DNA of 64,000 nt, taken from contig NC_059297.1 of the NCBI RefSeq assembly GCF_017591435.1, forward strand, positions 6,519,171-6,583,170. Reading direction: 5' to 3'. The position numbers and the translations under genes were made by a program. Below are positions 31,831 to 58,659 of the stretch, piece by piece. Origin of the DNA: Portunus trituberculatus (Eukaryota > Arthropoda > Malacostraca > Decapoda > Portunidae). The notes under the pieces are model-generated. The model saw nothing but the letters and a program-made list of their open reading frames with translations, made no database searches and was not told the origin of the DNA. Position 1 is the stretch's first letter, and each line of letters starts with the position of its first letter.

Positions 31831-33329
31831 GTTGAAGAGTAAACAAATATCTTATAACTCCTATTATGTTTAATAAATTTGTAATGTATCATATGTCATG
31901 GAATCGGAATAAAACACTGCAGATTCACTAACACAAGATGTATCTTTTAACTGAACATGTGTCATTAGGTGAAATGTCCACAGGGTTGTGCAGCCCCAAT
32001 CGCAGCCCCAGTCACGCCGCAACAGGAGCGTCAGGCCTCGTACTTTACTATTGAAGCTACTAATAGTTTTTTCGTGTGTCATCTGTCTGTCATCCATCAT
32101 CCCTACTTTTGACATTTGGGTCAAGTGGAACATCGGGGTTTAGGGTGGAGCCCACGAGACCGCATTCTCAAACCCTTCAGCATCTTGTCTTAACTACTTT
32201 TAATGTGATTTAGTCCGGGAAACTGATATTTTCAAGAATATTTTAATTCACAGTGCAAATGATTGTATAGTGATTATGTTGTCTTCATTGGGAAAGAAAG
32301 GAAATATTCTGTGTTATCTGTGTGACCACTGAAAGTATGTAAATTGAAAGCGCCTTGCAATAATGTCGAAAATTTCATGAGATTAATTTATCTATATTGT
32401 GTACCAATCATTCAGCTTTTATCACGTCTCAGAGTAAAGTATTCTTTATTTCATTCTTCGCATTATGACAAAGAAACTATAAAAGTATTTTGTGATTGTC
32501 CAATTATTAGAACTTTATATTATGTGGCGCACCTTGGAAGTGGGCGCCGTACTGTAAAATACTTCCTGTGTCTCAAGACCATTGCATTCAAAGGTCTTTG
32601 GAGTCTGTATATTACTTGAAGTTACAAAGGTTTTTAGATGTCTTGTTCTTGTGACAAAGGCAAAACACTTCTTGGAAACCTGGCAAATCACCTCTGTGAC
32701 CTTTGAAAATAGTGTTGATGAGGGCATTTACAGAGTATCTGATTGGGGCGCTTGGTGTACCTTGTGGCCATCTGAAGCCACATCCTGCAAACGTGGACAC
32801 TACCAAGGCGACCACACCCACATTTAACCTTGCTTTTATAAAGTAATCTTCAATAAATTACAAGCAGTTACTCTATAGTGGCCTTATCCTTCATCCACAC
32901 CAACTCATCACTCGTCCTTCATTCTACCATCATCGCATATAATTCAGTGCCTGAGGTCTGAGAAGTATTACACAGATCTTCTGCAATGGATACATCGCCT
33001 GCATGTCATGTGTGTATGGTGGCAAGAAATAAGTTTATCTGAGAAAATAAGGTAGGATTCAGAAAGATTTAAATGCCGCTTAGAACAGATTTGCTGGATT
33101 CGAGACCAAGGCGCACTGCACAGCACAGAAATCCACAGCCACATTACGGTATCCAAATATAAATCACCATTATGTAAAACTGCTTAAGAATCTGAAGAAA
33201 ATTCTGCCTCCATCACCATCATAGGTTAGTGGAGAAAAATTAAAGAAAAGAAATCAACAATGAGTTAAAAATGTTGTAGTTTCCCCATAAAATCGAGGGT
33301 GAGTGTTCGTTTTCTGTAGAAGAAATCCT
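31829..33329. other. Pvf-jagn intergenic spacer
   Basis: Low in microsatellites, with two diverged fold-back copies. No gene recognised. Confidence 0.6.
32548..32735 (+). mobile_element. Fold-back element (GTATTC family), diverged copy
   Basis: Contains TTGAAGTTACAAAGGTTTTT and TGTGACCTTTGAAAATAGTG GTTGATGAGG-like blocks of the family, between Pvf and jagn. Further partial copies occur at about 8936-9010, 15228-15390, 20405-20600 and 32160-32255. Confidence 0.45.
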
Positions 33330-33510
33330 CCGCTGATGACGTCACTTATTATTGTTGGAGACCGGCGTTTGGGTGACAGTGTGCCACTAGTGCCAGACTG
33401 CCAGTGGCTCAGGGTGCAGCAGTGGGCGGAGAGCCACGCGCCCGCCGTCTGACCCACTCACTCGACCTTGCCTCCCTCGCTGGGCCACACACGGGGCGGA
33501 GGAGGGCAGG
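33330..33510 (+). promoter_or_regulatory. jagn proximal promoter and 5' UTR
   Basis: A GC- and CpG-richer block without a TATA box lies immediately before the start codon, in otherwise AT-rich sequence. It includes a perfect CRE (33337-33344). The transcription start is not resolved. Confidence 0.5.
33337..33344 (+). promoter_or_regulatory. Perfect CRE/ATF site TGACGTCA
   Basis: An 8-bp palindrome 167 bp upstream of the jagn ATG. CREB/ATF bZIP factors bind this core, and ATF6/XBP1 sites share TGACGT. The link to ER stress control of an ER protein is inference. Confidence 0.5.
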
Positions 33511-46115
<12,605 letters not shown>

Positions 46116-46880
46116 GGCCAGTTAAGCATCTATTTATTCACTGCATTCATTATGGGTTGTTATAAATTTATGTTTTAAGTTTTATGAAGGAATATACTGA
46201 AAACATGATTCACCAAGGATGTCTATTTTATACTTAAAATATTCCTATTCACATCATCTGTGGGTAACATTGGTTACCTTTTTGAGGTACTACCTATATT
46301 GTGGCAAAATTTTCACTGTTTAATTAAGGTGTTTTATAATATCTTCTTCATCTGTAGTTAAATTGTTTTTGTTTTTCACCTGCAATTACTGGTAAAGATT
46401 ACATTATCAATTTGGCTCAGTCAGTGGTGATTCACTGCTATAGAATACATTCAACAGGAGTACACATGACTTCTGTATCATGCAGAATAATTTTGTGCCA
46501 CCTGGTACAGAGTTGTGCTACATGTTCAGTGTTCAAGCTGGAGAGATAGAATATAATAGCCATCTTTGCATTGCCTTGGAATGAGTTGTGTATGTTTCTT
46601 AACTCCAGTCTAATTTGAAAGCTTTAGCTCTCTACATATGTATTTTTACATGATTCATTGTTTGAACACGGATGCGTTTTATGTTTAATGTATTGTTGAA
46701 ATATCTCAGTTGATGGTACTTGTTGTCATGCTCAAAAGTTTCTCTGTTGAGGGGAAGTCCTGCCCAAGTTTTGCAAGTCAGCCTTTAGCTGTGTTTCCTT
46801 TACCTCATGACTTGTTTATGGAGATGTCAATTTTTTTTTTTTTTTCCTTGCTTGGGAATAAACAATATTTGTACTAATAT
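46116..46880 (+). other. Predicted jagn 3' UTR with poly(A) signal
   Basis: The first AATAAA after the stop is at 46857-46862, followed by GT-rich sequence (GGGATGTGATTTGGG). No coding content. Further AATAAA motifs downstream (e.g. 47206) could give longer forms. Confidence 0.5.
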
Positions 46881-48782
46881 GGGATGTGATTTGGGTAACT
46901 ATTGAGTTTTCCTTTTATAACAGATAATGAATACCATAGACTTACAACACTGCATTCTTCAGATGTGTAGTTCTGTTAATTTGAACTATGTTGAAGCAGA
47001 TTTCATTTGATTATGAATCAGAATTAATTTGAAGGGAAAAGTGTAAGGCTCTTGATGATTTGAATTAAGCGTTTTCCACTATATACAAGAAATGTGCCTG
47101 CAAATCGAAGCCAAAGCCACAAGTGTAAATTCCCTAGAGTGCATGTGTCATGCACACAATATTTTCATCACTGCTGCTAATGTGATAAAGGTGACATTTG
47201 TTGAAATAAATAAAACAAGAGTAATAGTAATTTCTGTTCATGACAAACAAACCAAAAAAATACTAATGATTAAATTCAAAATTTTGTCTTTCCTTTTTTT
47301 TTTTTTTTTTTTATACTCTTATCCACATCATAAAATCAAACTACCTGACCTGCCTATATAGTTCCTTTGTTATATTCATCCTGTGATTACTGTATATACT
47401 CAGATTACACTTGATGAAATTTTAAAGTACTGTACATGTAAACTACCAGTACATCTTTCAGGATTGTTAGGCCTACCTGTAGCTACTTTCCTGTACAACT
47501 TTCCTCACTGTAAACACATGCACAAATCATTGCTAACACTTGCTCGTTCATGTCTTGCTTGCAATCATGATCCTTTTCCTTTCATTCTTGAGGTTGACAG
47601 TTTCTTTCTCTAATCCAGTAATTACTTGTATTTCAGGTGATTGGTCTGTTTGGTAATGCTGAAAGTAAAACATTCATCACTATAGATACTACTTCATACA
47701 TGCCAGTACAGTAAAACCTTGACACAGCAAATATTAGAAGTGACAAACACTTTAAGAATATTAGAACAAGTCTTGCTATTAACACTGATTGTCAAGAGGA
47801 GTAAAAATAAGAACACCTTGGAGTGCAGTTGCATATTACAAACCAGTTTTCACTAAAGGCAGAAAATTAAATCAAGAGTGACCAGTGTTTGAACATAATG
47901 TATTGCCTAATGACTTAATGACTTGCCTTGCATAACAACCAGTGTGTTGAAACATCTCTCACCAGTAGAGCAAACTGGTTGTCTCCAAAATAATTGTCTG
48001 TTATTTCAAGGATATATTCCCTAGGATACAAATACATTATTTTATATGAATATTATCTGGTTGGCTCCAAAAAATTTATTAGTAACATTCATTGAATCTT
48101 ACTTTGATTATTGTTTTATCTTAATTTATAATGTTTTCCTTATTTCCTTATTTACTTATTTATTCATTTACTTTTTCCTTTTGAACTGCAATATTTCTCT
48201 GAATTCCCTTTATCCTGTCAACCCTTCTGGTATCAATAATTTCAGTACTTGCATGTTCTTGGTACGTAATAAGTAATTTTCTAAATATATTTTTTACTGT
48301 TCAATGCTACTTCTTTTGAGTGTTGTCATTCTTCTGGATGTGCAGCTTTAGCTAATTTCCATTATTCCACTTTCTTGGTGTTATAAGAACTTTACATGCA
48401 TGTAGCAATTCAAACAATACTATCTTCTTTCCTGCCAGTGTTGCTGACCTCATACAGACACTCCTTCAACTTAAAATTGTCTTCTTGATTTGAACTTTAT
48501 GCATCACACTGTGTTTTCTCTGCTGTCTTCCACTTGACGTGACATAATCAAAGTTGTTTGTACCTGCTCTCCTTCCCTTTATATATTGCTATCCATTTTC
48601 CTACTTATATCTTTCTATCTTATCTAAGCAGTGTTAGTGAATACGAGTACCAGCACTAGTATGTATAACTTTATCGCACTGTTTTGTAGTTTTGATTCTG
48701 TCTTTCATTTACAGCAATATAATGAAACTTATATATTCCTTCCAGTCCTTCTGTAGATAATATAGTACACACAAGTACATCC

Positions 48783-48969
48783 TTAACCATTTGACTGCTG
48801 ATGATACATCTATCTTTTATATAAATAACCACACAATGTTACTGAATGACAATCAAGCCACAAAGTGACTTGACTGCTACTGCTGAGTGGTGTTGCCCAG
48901 AGTCATCCTCTTAACTTGCACCACACTGTTTTATTGAGTTTGAGAAGCCATAGCAGTGAAAAGGGTTAA
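48783..48969. mobile_element. TTAA MITE family 2
   Basis: 187 bp bounded by TTAA: TTAACCATTTGACTGCTGATG at the left and CATAGCAGTGAAAAGGGTTAA at the right form an imperfect inverted repeat. Unrelated inside to family 1. Single copy here. Confidence 0.6.
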
Positions 48970-50258
48970 AACATCTTGCTATACTACTTGGCACTAAATT
49001 CTTTACTGTAGTAGGCCTACCAGTATTCTTTAGAAGCTAGTGTTACCGTATTCAGAAGGTTTGCAAAAATTTCTTTCTTTCAAAACTCAGGGTTCATACT
49101 ATACAACAAGAGGTAAGGTTACACATGAGTATATATGGTGGTAGAGAAGTTTTACATATCCCTCCAAAAAGAGAACTGCATATTTGTTTACAGAAGATAA
49201 CCTAGATTTAAGTTTATTACAGTTCCCCATATGTAAGGAAAATCTGGCACACTGTTTTCAGTCACTCATTCAGGTGATGAGCTGCACTGCAATGTGGTAA
49301 ACATAATGCTGACTTAAATTGGGAAGTTTTCTTATTGTTGTTGTTATCTGTGGTAGTTGTTTGTAGTACTTCTTGTTAATATCTTTAAGACATATCAATT
49401 GTTCTCATTAGCATAAGTAGTTTTCTATGAAGATCTTGTTTGACCACTTGCAACCAATGTACCAGAGACATGCCCTATTTTCCCACACTGTAACTTATGG
49501 CCATCTATCATTTTGGATAGTTAACTGATGAACACTATGGGTTTAATAAACTGATGAAGAGGTCAACTCAATGGTTTTAATAAAAAGTTTGTGAATGTGC
49601 AGGATTTTGACACTGCCTCTCAGGAAGCTGGCTTTCACTTGTTACAATTAATCACAACACTGCTTATAACACTTATGCTTGATTTGCCTCTTATTTTCCT
49701 TTGTCACTTTCATTTTCAAGCAGCTGTTTCACCTCATGTTTGTGTTTTCCTCTTGTCTTCCTCTGTCAACTTCATGTTGAAAAGTTTCACTGAGAGTTTG
49801 AATTCTCTTAATTTTTTGTATGATTTTTATTTCCAAAAATGACTTCATTTCCATGTAACTTTTGTATATGTATCTCTTCAAGAGGCCTCCATTATGAAAA
49901 GGAAGTTATAATGTTCATTAAATTCACCAAGAAAGCAGGAAAGGTGTGAAGGATGTCCTGTTTACTATTTCATTCTGACTGAAAAACATTATTAGTTATT
50001 TATTACCATGGTGAAGCAAACCTTTTGTTATGTACGAGACTGTCGTTAAAGAAAATAGTGATGAGTGAATTTCCATCCCTCCCCAGCCTTTATGATGACA
50101 CCTCACATCTTGACTAAGCAGATTTCATCCACCATATGGTGGCGGGAATATTCCTGTGTGTTGTGTAGCTCAGCTTATTATGAACATAGAACTGAATGTA
50201 AGATTGAAGCAAGATAAAGTGAAGCCTGAAAGTATGGGTATGTTTACATATTTGCATG

Positions 50259-50367
<109 letters not shown>

Positions 50368-51240
50368 TTGCAAGAAAGTAAGTTGATAAGATTTTTTATT
50401 ACATTTTGAAGAGTGAAGACTAATAGTATTTTCACTGTGACCTCAAATCTTCACTGCTTGTTTAAAGAGTACATACTATTCAAAGGCAACAGAGGTAAGC
50501 AATTAGATTTATAAGGGTGTGTCATCTATTACTAAATCAAAGAACCTTTTAGAATTATTTAGATACTTTTGCTTATACTGTAGTTTTGACCAATTTGTGT
50601 ACACTATTTTTTGAAGACTGCCTTCCTCAGTTTTTTTCTTTCTTGTTGCTTTTTCCCCAGCCAGTCCATCTCAACATTAAAAGATTATGATTTTAAATGA
50701 AAACATTGAAAACCTGAATAAATAAAGGCTGCTAAAGATTGAAGTAAGACACTAAAACAAAAATTATATGGATCAATGACAACAAAAAATGAATATAAAA
50801 AGGAAACAGTCCTCAAGGAGATTATTGTGTAAAGCATACAAAAACCAAGCTAAGTCTTGCATGTCTGGAGCAGTGACAGTAAGTCTAGGTATAAGGAGCA
50901 TCCCAGGGGCCATGAAGTCTTGCCAAGGGTGCCTGGAAGTATTGGGGCACATGACACTGCCAGTATACAAGGGCACAACATGGAAACATGCTTAGGGACA
51001 AATTTGTTAGTTTTAGATATGAAATAAGTTTTCATTGAAGTCAAAGTATTACAGATTTATGTATTGCATGTTATATTAGCCTCAGACAAGACTAGCCAAT
51101 CATACAAAGCTGCTGTAATGATATTCTCCTCCGAATAATTTTATTTTCATAGTTTTAGTATTAAAGCTTTGAAGAAAAAACATCAGTAATACTGTGCTTT
51201 TTATCATTATCATGATTATTTTCTTTTATCATCATTGTTA

Positions 51241-51275
<35 letters not shown>

Positions 51276-53396
51276 TCATCATCATCATCATCATTGTCCT
51301 TATTATTATTATTATGGTGTATGGATGCTTTGTCACTTATTAGTATTTGAACAGGCAGTGCCTCGGTGTGTTTACATTATCACAGAATCCTTAAGGTAAA
51401 ACGCATCGAGATGGTTTACGTGTCAGAAAGCTTCAGTGTCAACTCAGTTGTCTATTTATTTATTTTTCAATACTAAAAGTGTGAGATAATAATTGTAGGT
51501 ATTACATTATAAAGCCAAGGGAAAGCGACACGAAACTCTTGGTTCTAGAAATAAGCCCAAAAGCTTTGCTAACTAGTGACAAAATATTCCAAAACGAGGT
51601 AAATTATTATGTATAAATATTGCTTCCTAATCCAAGTCAATGCCAACTAACCTGGTATACATTACCAGTGAAAGAGGTAATAATTGCAATCTTCTGATGG
51701 GTGCCTTGTCTGAGAGGGACAAATGGTGTTTTCATGGCAGCACGCGCTCACTGCCTACGTACGTGCTGCTGTGGCGTGGCTGACAGTGATGGATGGTGTG
51801 CTGCCAAACGCCTTTAAGTAACAGGGATGGCAAAAGACGAGCAAGTGAAGGTTAAAAGTAACAGTAACTTAGTGCAGTGTAAAACTATGCAGGGCAGTTG
51901 ATGAAAAATGCTCACTCTTTGGGTACTGAAATGCTATTAGTACAAAAAATACTTCACATCGTTACTTCTCATCGCTTGTTGTGTTTTAGGGTATTGAGGT
52001 GTTGGACAGAGACATGAGGGTATATGGTAGCGGTTAGAAATTTCGCAGCTCAAAATAAATGACCGCCTTTCATTTACGGGCGGCAATCCAATTGAAGCGT
52101 GTGAAACATTGCTCGAGCCACGCGCACGTGAACACGAAGGTGGCTCAGCATTGTCTTGTATGTACATATTATGAAAATAGTATACTGATAACATGTTCAC
52201 AGTTCCTCTTGAATTCATGACTTTTTCTGAAATGGACCTTAATAATTAGATCTATCTTTCTACTTGTAACTACTCTCTGAAATGGAAAGTAATCTAAAAT
52301 AATTACTAAGTATTTGTGATTAGGTAACATAATAAGTAAAGCAAAGTAGTACACATCTCATTCTGGGCTTGCAGACAGTGGTTGTTCGTGAAAATGTGTA
52401 ATGATATCACATGAGATGGTTTTTAGTTTCTCAATTTCAATGTAAAAGAATAAAGAATATCGTATAACTGCATGGTATAATAGTGATATTAAAATTAATG
52501 TGAAAATGATGGTTTGATTGCGAAGGAAGTAGTTGAGTCAGGCTCAGGTTAGGCTTCTATTAGTAAAGTGAGGACTGAACCAGCGGTTACAGGAAATGTG
52601 GCATTTTATGTATTGAAATAGGGACTTGAGCTGAGCTGGGGATTACGTGTCACAGATTTGATGGGCCGCGTAGCTCCAGTATTCGAGCTGTTGGAGAAGG
52701 TTGCCAATTCTGGCTTGTGTCGTGTTGATATTTCAACGGCTGGGAGAATGTCAAGCCGAGAGTGGTCATGTTGACAGCCTCATATCCTCCTGAACAGAAA
52801 GATATAATCGATCACATTACTGCCTGTGTTCATTAAAAGACAGTATTTCTATCAAGTTTTGTGGTTTTATTTAGGGGCATTAGTAGACATTAGTAGTGGC
52901 ACTGGAAACGTCGGTAGACTATAGACCAATGACTATATATTCTGTATATATAGTCATTGTTATAGACCCTCCCGCAGTAACCTTCACTTTGATGTGCATG
53001 AACGCTAGGCTGCTTGTTAAAACAAAGGTATTACGTGGAGTAGTCTTATGTCCACTGAGTTTAGGATCGAGCCACATTTGGTATAGTGGGCGAGAATGCT
53101 ACGTGGTACTGATTCGAAGCAGACTTTAGAGTTGTGGCAATTTCGATTCAAAAGAAAACAAGGCTCGTTATCTTGTGGCAATTGCCTGCGGGTGTTATTA
53201 CTGGTTTATTTCCTTCTTTTCTGTTGTATATACCTTTACATTCACCTAAAGCGTAAACAAGTGGGGGGATAGTTTTTGTGTTTCCGGTGGAGTCTAGAGA
53301 GGGACCAGGTTAGGTAATGTTAGATAGGTAATGGTGGATTATATTAGTGTCCTTAAGAGAACCGGAAATGACTAAAGATAATTACTGTTGTATTTT

Positions 53397-53398
<2 letters not shown>

Positions 53399-53430
<32 letters not shown>

Positions 53431-53916
53431 CATTAAGTTCGTATATGTAAAATTCACCACCAGACTACAGAACAGTTTACCCACCACGCTAAGGAAGAAA
53501 ATTATTAATCAAATTACATAAACTGGCACGAGGGAGTCAGCCATCTTAACTTTTACTGTTCTGGCCTTATGATTACCTAATACATGTACCGACGTGACTA
53601 TTAGTGAGGTTCGCAACAGTCGCTATGAAAAGGCCATAGGAGACGGAGGAGGCTGAATGCTTTAAAGGCGAGATTGAGGAAGGCTGAGGAGAGATATGGA
53701 GGGGAGGGTGAGAGGAACGAGAGAAGAGAACAGTAACTAAGAGGCGGGTTGAAGAGTAAAGTGCATTGAACTAAGCTTTTGTTTGTTCCAAAGTTGTTAC
53801 AATACGCGATCTTCCGGTGTGGGTGACAGTTTGTTCTGTTGGAAGTGAAACCAAGGGATTCTAACGACACAAATATGACGGTGTGGCTGTTTTAAAGGTA
53901 ATGCGTATTTATAAAT

Positions 53917-53971
<55 letters not shown>

Positions 53972-54157
53972 GGGGGGGGGGGGGATAACATACGTAATTT
54001 CCTGAGCAAGGAGCTTCTCTGTACTGGAATGATTTTATTTCTATTCCCCCAAGAACGAACTCGCGGTACTTCCTTGATTGCATATCCGCGGGTGTCCCAA
54101 GAAACACTATTATCACTGTAGCATTGTATCATGGCATCCTGTTGCTCTCCTCGTATT

Positions 54158-54196
<39 letters not shown>
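53399..54196. repeat. (GT)n, (GA)nG13 and (AC)n arrays
   Basis: (GT) 53399-53428; (GA) 53919-53970 then C and 13 G; (AC) 54160-54196. Confidence 0.9.
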
Positions 54197-54198
<2 letters not shown>

Positions 54199-55929
54199 GG
54201 GGATAGATACACAGACGAGTCAGTGTTGTTTGTACACGCTCACATCTTGGTGTACATTTCTTTCCTGTGTAACTGTTATTGTGTACTCGAATAAACATAA
54301 AGTGTCGTGACGTACTATGTTGGCAGTTGATCACCTTGCTATTATTTTCATTTTCTAAAGTTAATTATATAGAAATTGCATATAGAAAGTCTATGTACCA
54401 GATAAATAACAAGTCTTCAATAAATGGATGTTGTGAACTGCGTATATTATAAGTATGTTTGTATGTGTTTGACAGTAAACGATAAAATAGAGATAGAGAA
54501 GCAGGAAGCAGACAAGTATTGCAGGAGGCGCTGTGTTAAACATGTAACTTTAAAAAGGCCTTCCGAACCCATAAGAAAAACAAATATTTGCTGGATAACC
54601 AATAGTTGGAAAGCTTTCGTTAATAAGCAGGAAGGGACTGCTGTGGACGAGACCAATTCTTTCGAGCGCAAAGACGCGCATGCCACTGTGCTATCTTGTC
54701 ATTGATGGGGCGGGGGAGCGGATGTAACGATGGTTTTCAGACAAAGAAGCATGATTAATTCTTAATGTTAAAGTGGCTGAAATATTATTGTTGCGCGAGT
54801 AAACATCTTTTAAGGGCATAGTGAGGCTTGGCTAGCTGATTGCTATAGTGAGTGTAATGATGATTGCAAGAGTAACTATATTTAGTATGTATAATGAAGT
54901 ATGATTAATTATATATAGTTTCGGAAGTAGTCCAAGAATGTCATTTGCGGACGAGTCTTATTTACTTACGAATTTTTTGTTGCATCATACACGCTGATTA
55001 TTATGAAGCTTGTTTAGTTTAAAGGATAATATGGAAGAGTGTGCGTGACATTTAAGATACTTTATGTCAAGTAGACCTAATGATGTATATAAGAGTGAAG
55101 TATTATGATGATGCTTAAACAACAGTAGTGTTATCCTAGCCCAAGAGGAACATGAGAGTAATTAAAGAAGTATTACATCTTTTTTTAAGGAGCATTGTAA
55201 AACTGTTCAAGTTTTCGTTTCTGTGAACGAAACTCCTACCATGTAACAAAGAAAATGGCAAGCCAGACTGAAGAGAAAACGAAATCATGCGCATTTTTGT
55301 TTTATAAAGAAAAATCTGATAATTTGCGGAGTTTGGGAGAGAGGATCAAAGATTATGGAGGAAGTTATGTTATTTATAACTTGTTTTATAAATAAGAGGG
55401 AGGGATCGATACGTATGAATAAACAGATGTACCGATACGCGGAGAGTTGAATAGGTAAAAGACAAATTTTACATGATGTATCAGTGTTCAGAAGAACGAG
55501 TGTTAGACATGGATAAATAATCTACACCGATAAATGGACGTAGAGCTAGATAGAAGAAAAGACAGTTTATACTCTTCCCCAATGATCTGAAAGGGAGACG
55601 AGACAAAAATAAAAACAGGGTGAGCGGGTGGGGAGGGAGAGAAAGGCGATAAATGAACGTCGCTTTAGGGAACAAACTTTAGCGTCCCTCGCACCATGGG
55701 AAGTGTCTGATGGCAGGAGCGGCCCACAGGTGCCATCCAGCTGTCTCCTTGGTGCCACGGCTTCCCACCAGGAAAGGGTGCGCGAGTCAATAAGTGTATC
55801 GATAAGGAAGAGAAGGGGAGGGGATAGATGGATGGCTGTATGGTAGGGAGGGTGGAGGTTATGGTGGAGGTGGATTGTGGTGGTGATGACTAAGCTTAAG
55901 GCCTAACGGAGAGTGAGTTGCCCTTACAA

Positions 55930-56470
55930 CTCACCGCATTTGTCCAGCACCACCACCACCTCTATTGCGCTACACCACACACCTGAGGGCCACTTCAGTA
56001 CACCATAGACCGCGCACTGCATGTATATTGTGTTACTGACGCTACACTATTTTATGATGCCTACTTTCCCCTACACTCGAACGCCACATCATGCAGGACA
56101 AAACGTCACATCACCACATTATTTACTCTTTCCCTTAACAGTTTGTCCCACACATCACCACCACATCATCACATCATCACACCAGACCACACTGCACCAC
56201 ACGACACGAGCTCTCCACGCATCACCACTCAATGCCACATCACACCACGCTACGTCACAAAACAACGTAGTATTTCCTTCACACACGTACAACGGCGTCA
56301 GGTATAGATTATTCTAGCATGTATATTCTCTTAGCATACCAACATAACACCTTCTCAGCACACCGCACCATAACCAACACATCAACTGCACACAACAGTA
56401 ACACCACGTCATCAAACCAGCACACACCGTACATCATCACCCTCACCTCACAACTTCACTCTTTTTACAT
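55930..56470 (+). repeat. AC-rich cryptically simple sequence
   Basis: CACCACATCA-like words recur irregularly (also 57340-57440). The open frames here (56021, 56319) are by-products of the composition and match no family I know. Confidence 0.6.
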
Positions 56471-56834
56471 GCACGTACTATCTAACCTACCAGACTGTCA
56501 GCACATTGCACTTGCATGGGTTAGACTCGCCACTCACGCAACACTTCTGCATGACACGTTTAGGTATAATAGCGCGCATTGTACCGCCTCACACACCGTC
56601 ACCAGCGCTGCCCTCCAACATAATTCTGCCAGTCGTGAGAGTTTCGCTTTGAGGTTCACATGTAGCTTCTTGCCTCTTATCTTAACAAAACCAACAAAAA
56701 GTATGATTCTTTGGGGCGGAAAAAGCTCTCTAATGGAGTCTTGCGCTTTCAACCTTATCATCGTCTCTGAGAAAGAAAAATATGAAAAAAAGATTAGTGT
56801 CGGTAGTATTGTGACCGTCTGTGGTGGACATATT

Positions 56835-56835
<1 letters not shown>

Positions 56836-56868
<33 letters not shown>

Positions 56869-56954
56869 TACCTTCACACTGACATCGTTTTGGTAATTGT
56901 CTCCTCTAGTTCATCAACAAAGTACTGTGGTGAGAATGAATATTTTACCTCATT

Positions 56955-57006
<52 letters not shown>
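56836..57006. repeat. (CTGT)n and (CT)n arrays
   Basis: (CTGT) 56836-56870; (CT) 56962-57006. Confidence 0.9.
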
Positions 57007-57010
<4 letters not shown>

Positions 57011-57438
57011 CTGTCAACATCTTATTTCTGTATCACATCAAAGCCATTTGTTGAAGTTACATTACTTGGGAAGAAAAGCGCCTTGTTTGTCAGTATGTGT
57101 TCTTCATTGGTGTTAGGCGGTGTAGTCGTGGGCAGTACCAAGGCGGCCTTGGCAGTACTCCGTAACATCACACTCTGCCCTTCTGTTTAGTTTCTCCTTC
57201 ATTTTATCTCTAGTCCTCAGACACGCTCATGATTTATCAACTGTCGTACTGTATAAGGAAATTGTCGGGAGGTCAGAGGACGTAAGATTGGTTAAGGGAA
57301 AACACAACACACAGTAGAAGTGGGTTTAGGAAGTTACTCGATTTCTGACCACATAACGTGCCAAGATACCTCAGAGTCCACCACATGTCACCACACTACA
57401 CCTCCTTATAATACCGCATCACATCATACATCACAACA

Positions 57439-57439
<1 letters not shown>

Positions 57440-57528
<89 letters not shown>

Positions 57529-57723
57529 ATAAGTAAATCTACATGCACACCGTAATTCACAGTTAACTCTCTCACTGTCATAGATAATTCATTGAATCTA
57601 GTAATGGACAGGGTTTTTTTACTAAAGCCATCACATAACAATAAATAAATAAATAGATAGATAAATTAAATTATGTAACACGACTCTAATCCCAAATCTT
57701 TATCTACATAGCAACTGCACACT

Positions 57724-57805
<82 letters not shown>
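57440..57805. repeat. Two (AC)n arrays
   Basis: 57440-57526 and 57733-57805. Confidence 0.95.
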
Positions 57806-57806
<1 letters not shown>

Positions 57807-58000
57807 TCCTCCTCGGTCTCCAATAACCTTAGGAGGGCCGAGGGACGCCATACGTGGTTGGGTCAAGTCAATACCTTATGGACAGCTCCTGGACACAGCG
57901 ATCATTATTTGTGGTCACATTACTACTGGGTTATGGGAGCAGCAGTTATAATAATCCCACTTACTCGCTTTTCTTGCTGTGGAGGTGGTTAAAGATGTTA

Positions 58001-58005
<5 letters not shown>

Positions 58006-58078
<73 letters not shown>

Positions 58079-58286
58079 TTTATTCACTTATCGGGTTGAT
58101 CTGTATGTGACCTAGTATTGACCTAGTATTGAATCTCTGTAAACTTTATCATCTTGCCACTTAACGGGTCACCTGTCCAGCGCCCCCTTGTCCTTGCCAC
58201 CGTCACACCTCACACTCCACACCCCCACACCCACAACCTATTATCCCACTGGTGCCGTGCCAAGGTATGCGGCGACTACTGTAATA

Positions 58287-58367
<81 letters not shown>
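58006..58367. repeat. (GA)n and (AC)n arrays
   Basis: (GA) 58006-58074; (AC) 58289-58367. Confidence 0.95.
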
Positions 58368-58371
<4 letters not shown>

Positions 58372-58406
58372 TAGAGTTGGTCTTTATTTCCTTATATTAT
58401 GGTATC

Positions 58407-58615
58407 TTAACCTCTTCAGTATAATGACGCGTTTTTCATATTAATTCTGCTTACTATTTGGTGATTTTACACAGCTTCAGAAACTTATGTGGGGATTAGA
58501 ATAGTGAAGGCTCTGGCCATTTATCTTCTGAACCTCCATAGACTCTTCCTAATGTCAATAAAATCGTCTCATCATACCGAAACGTTAAGGTAAAAATCAC
58601 AGTACTGATTTAGTG
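58407..58615 (+). mobile_element. TTAA MITE family 1, copy C
   Basis: 5' end TTAACCTCTTCAGTATAATG and internal landmarks intact; the 3' terminus is degraded. Confidence 0.8.
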
Positions 58616-58659
58616 AAGGAACACATGAATCACTCTAGTCTATAGCATTAAGTAACGTC

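Noticed and set aside
51937..52218. 93-codon - strand frame
   Set aside because: No recognisable motif or homologue, and AT-rich codon use typical of random frames.
54424..54705. 93-codon + strand frame
   Set aside because: An ATG frame with mixed composition but no family resemblance, no paired splice sites and overlapping open frames on the other strand.
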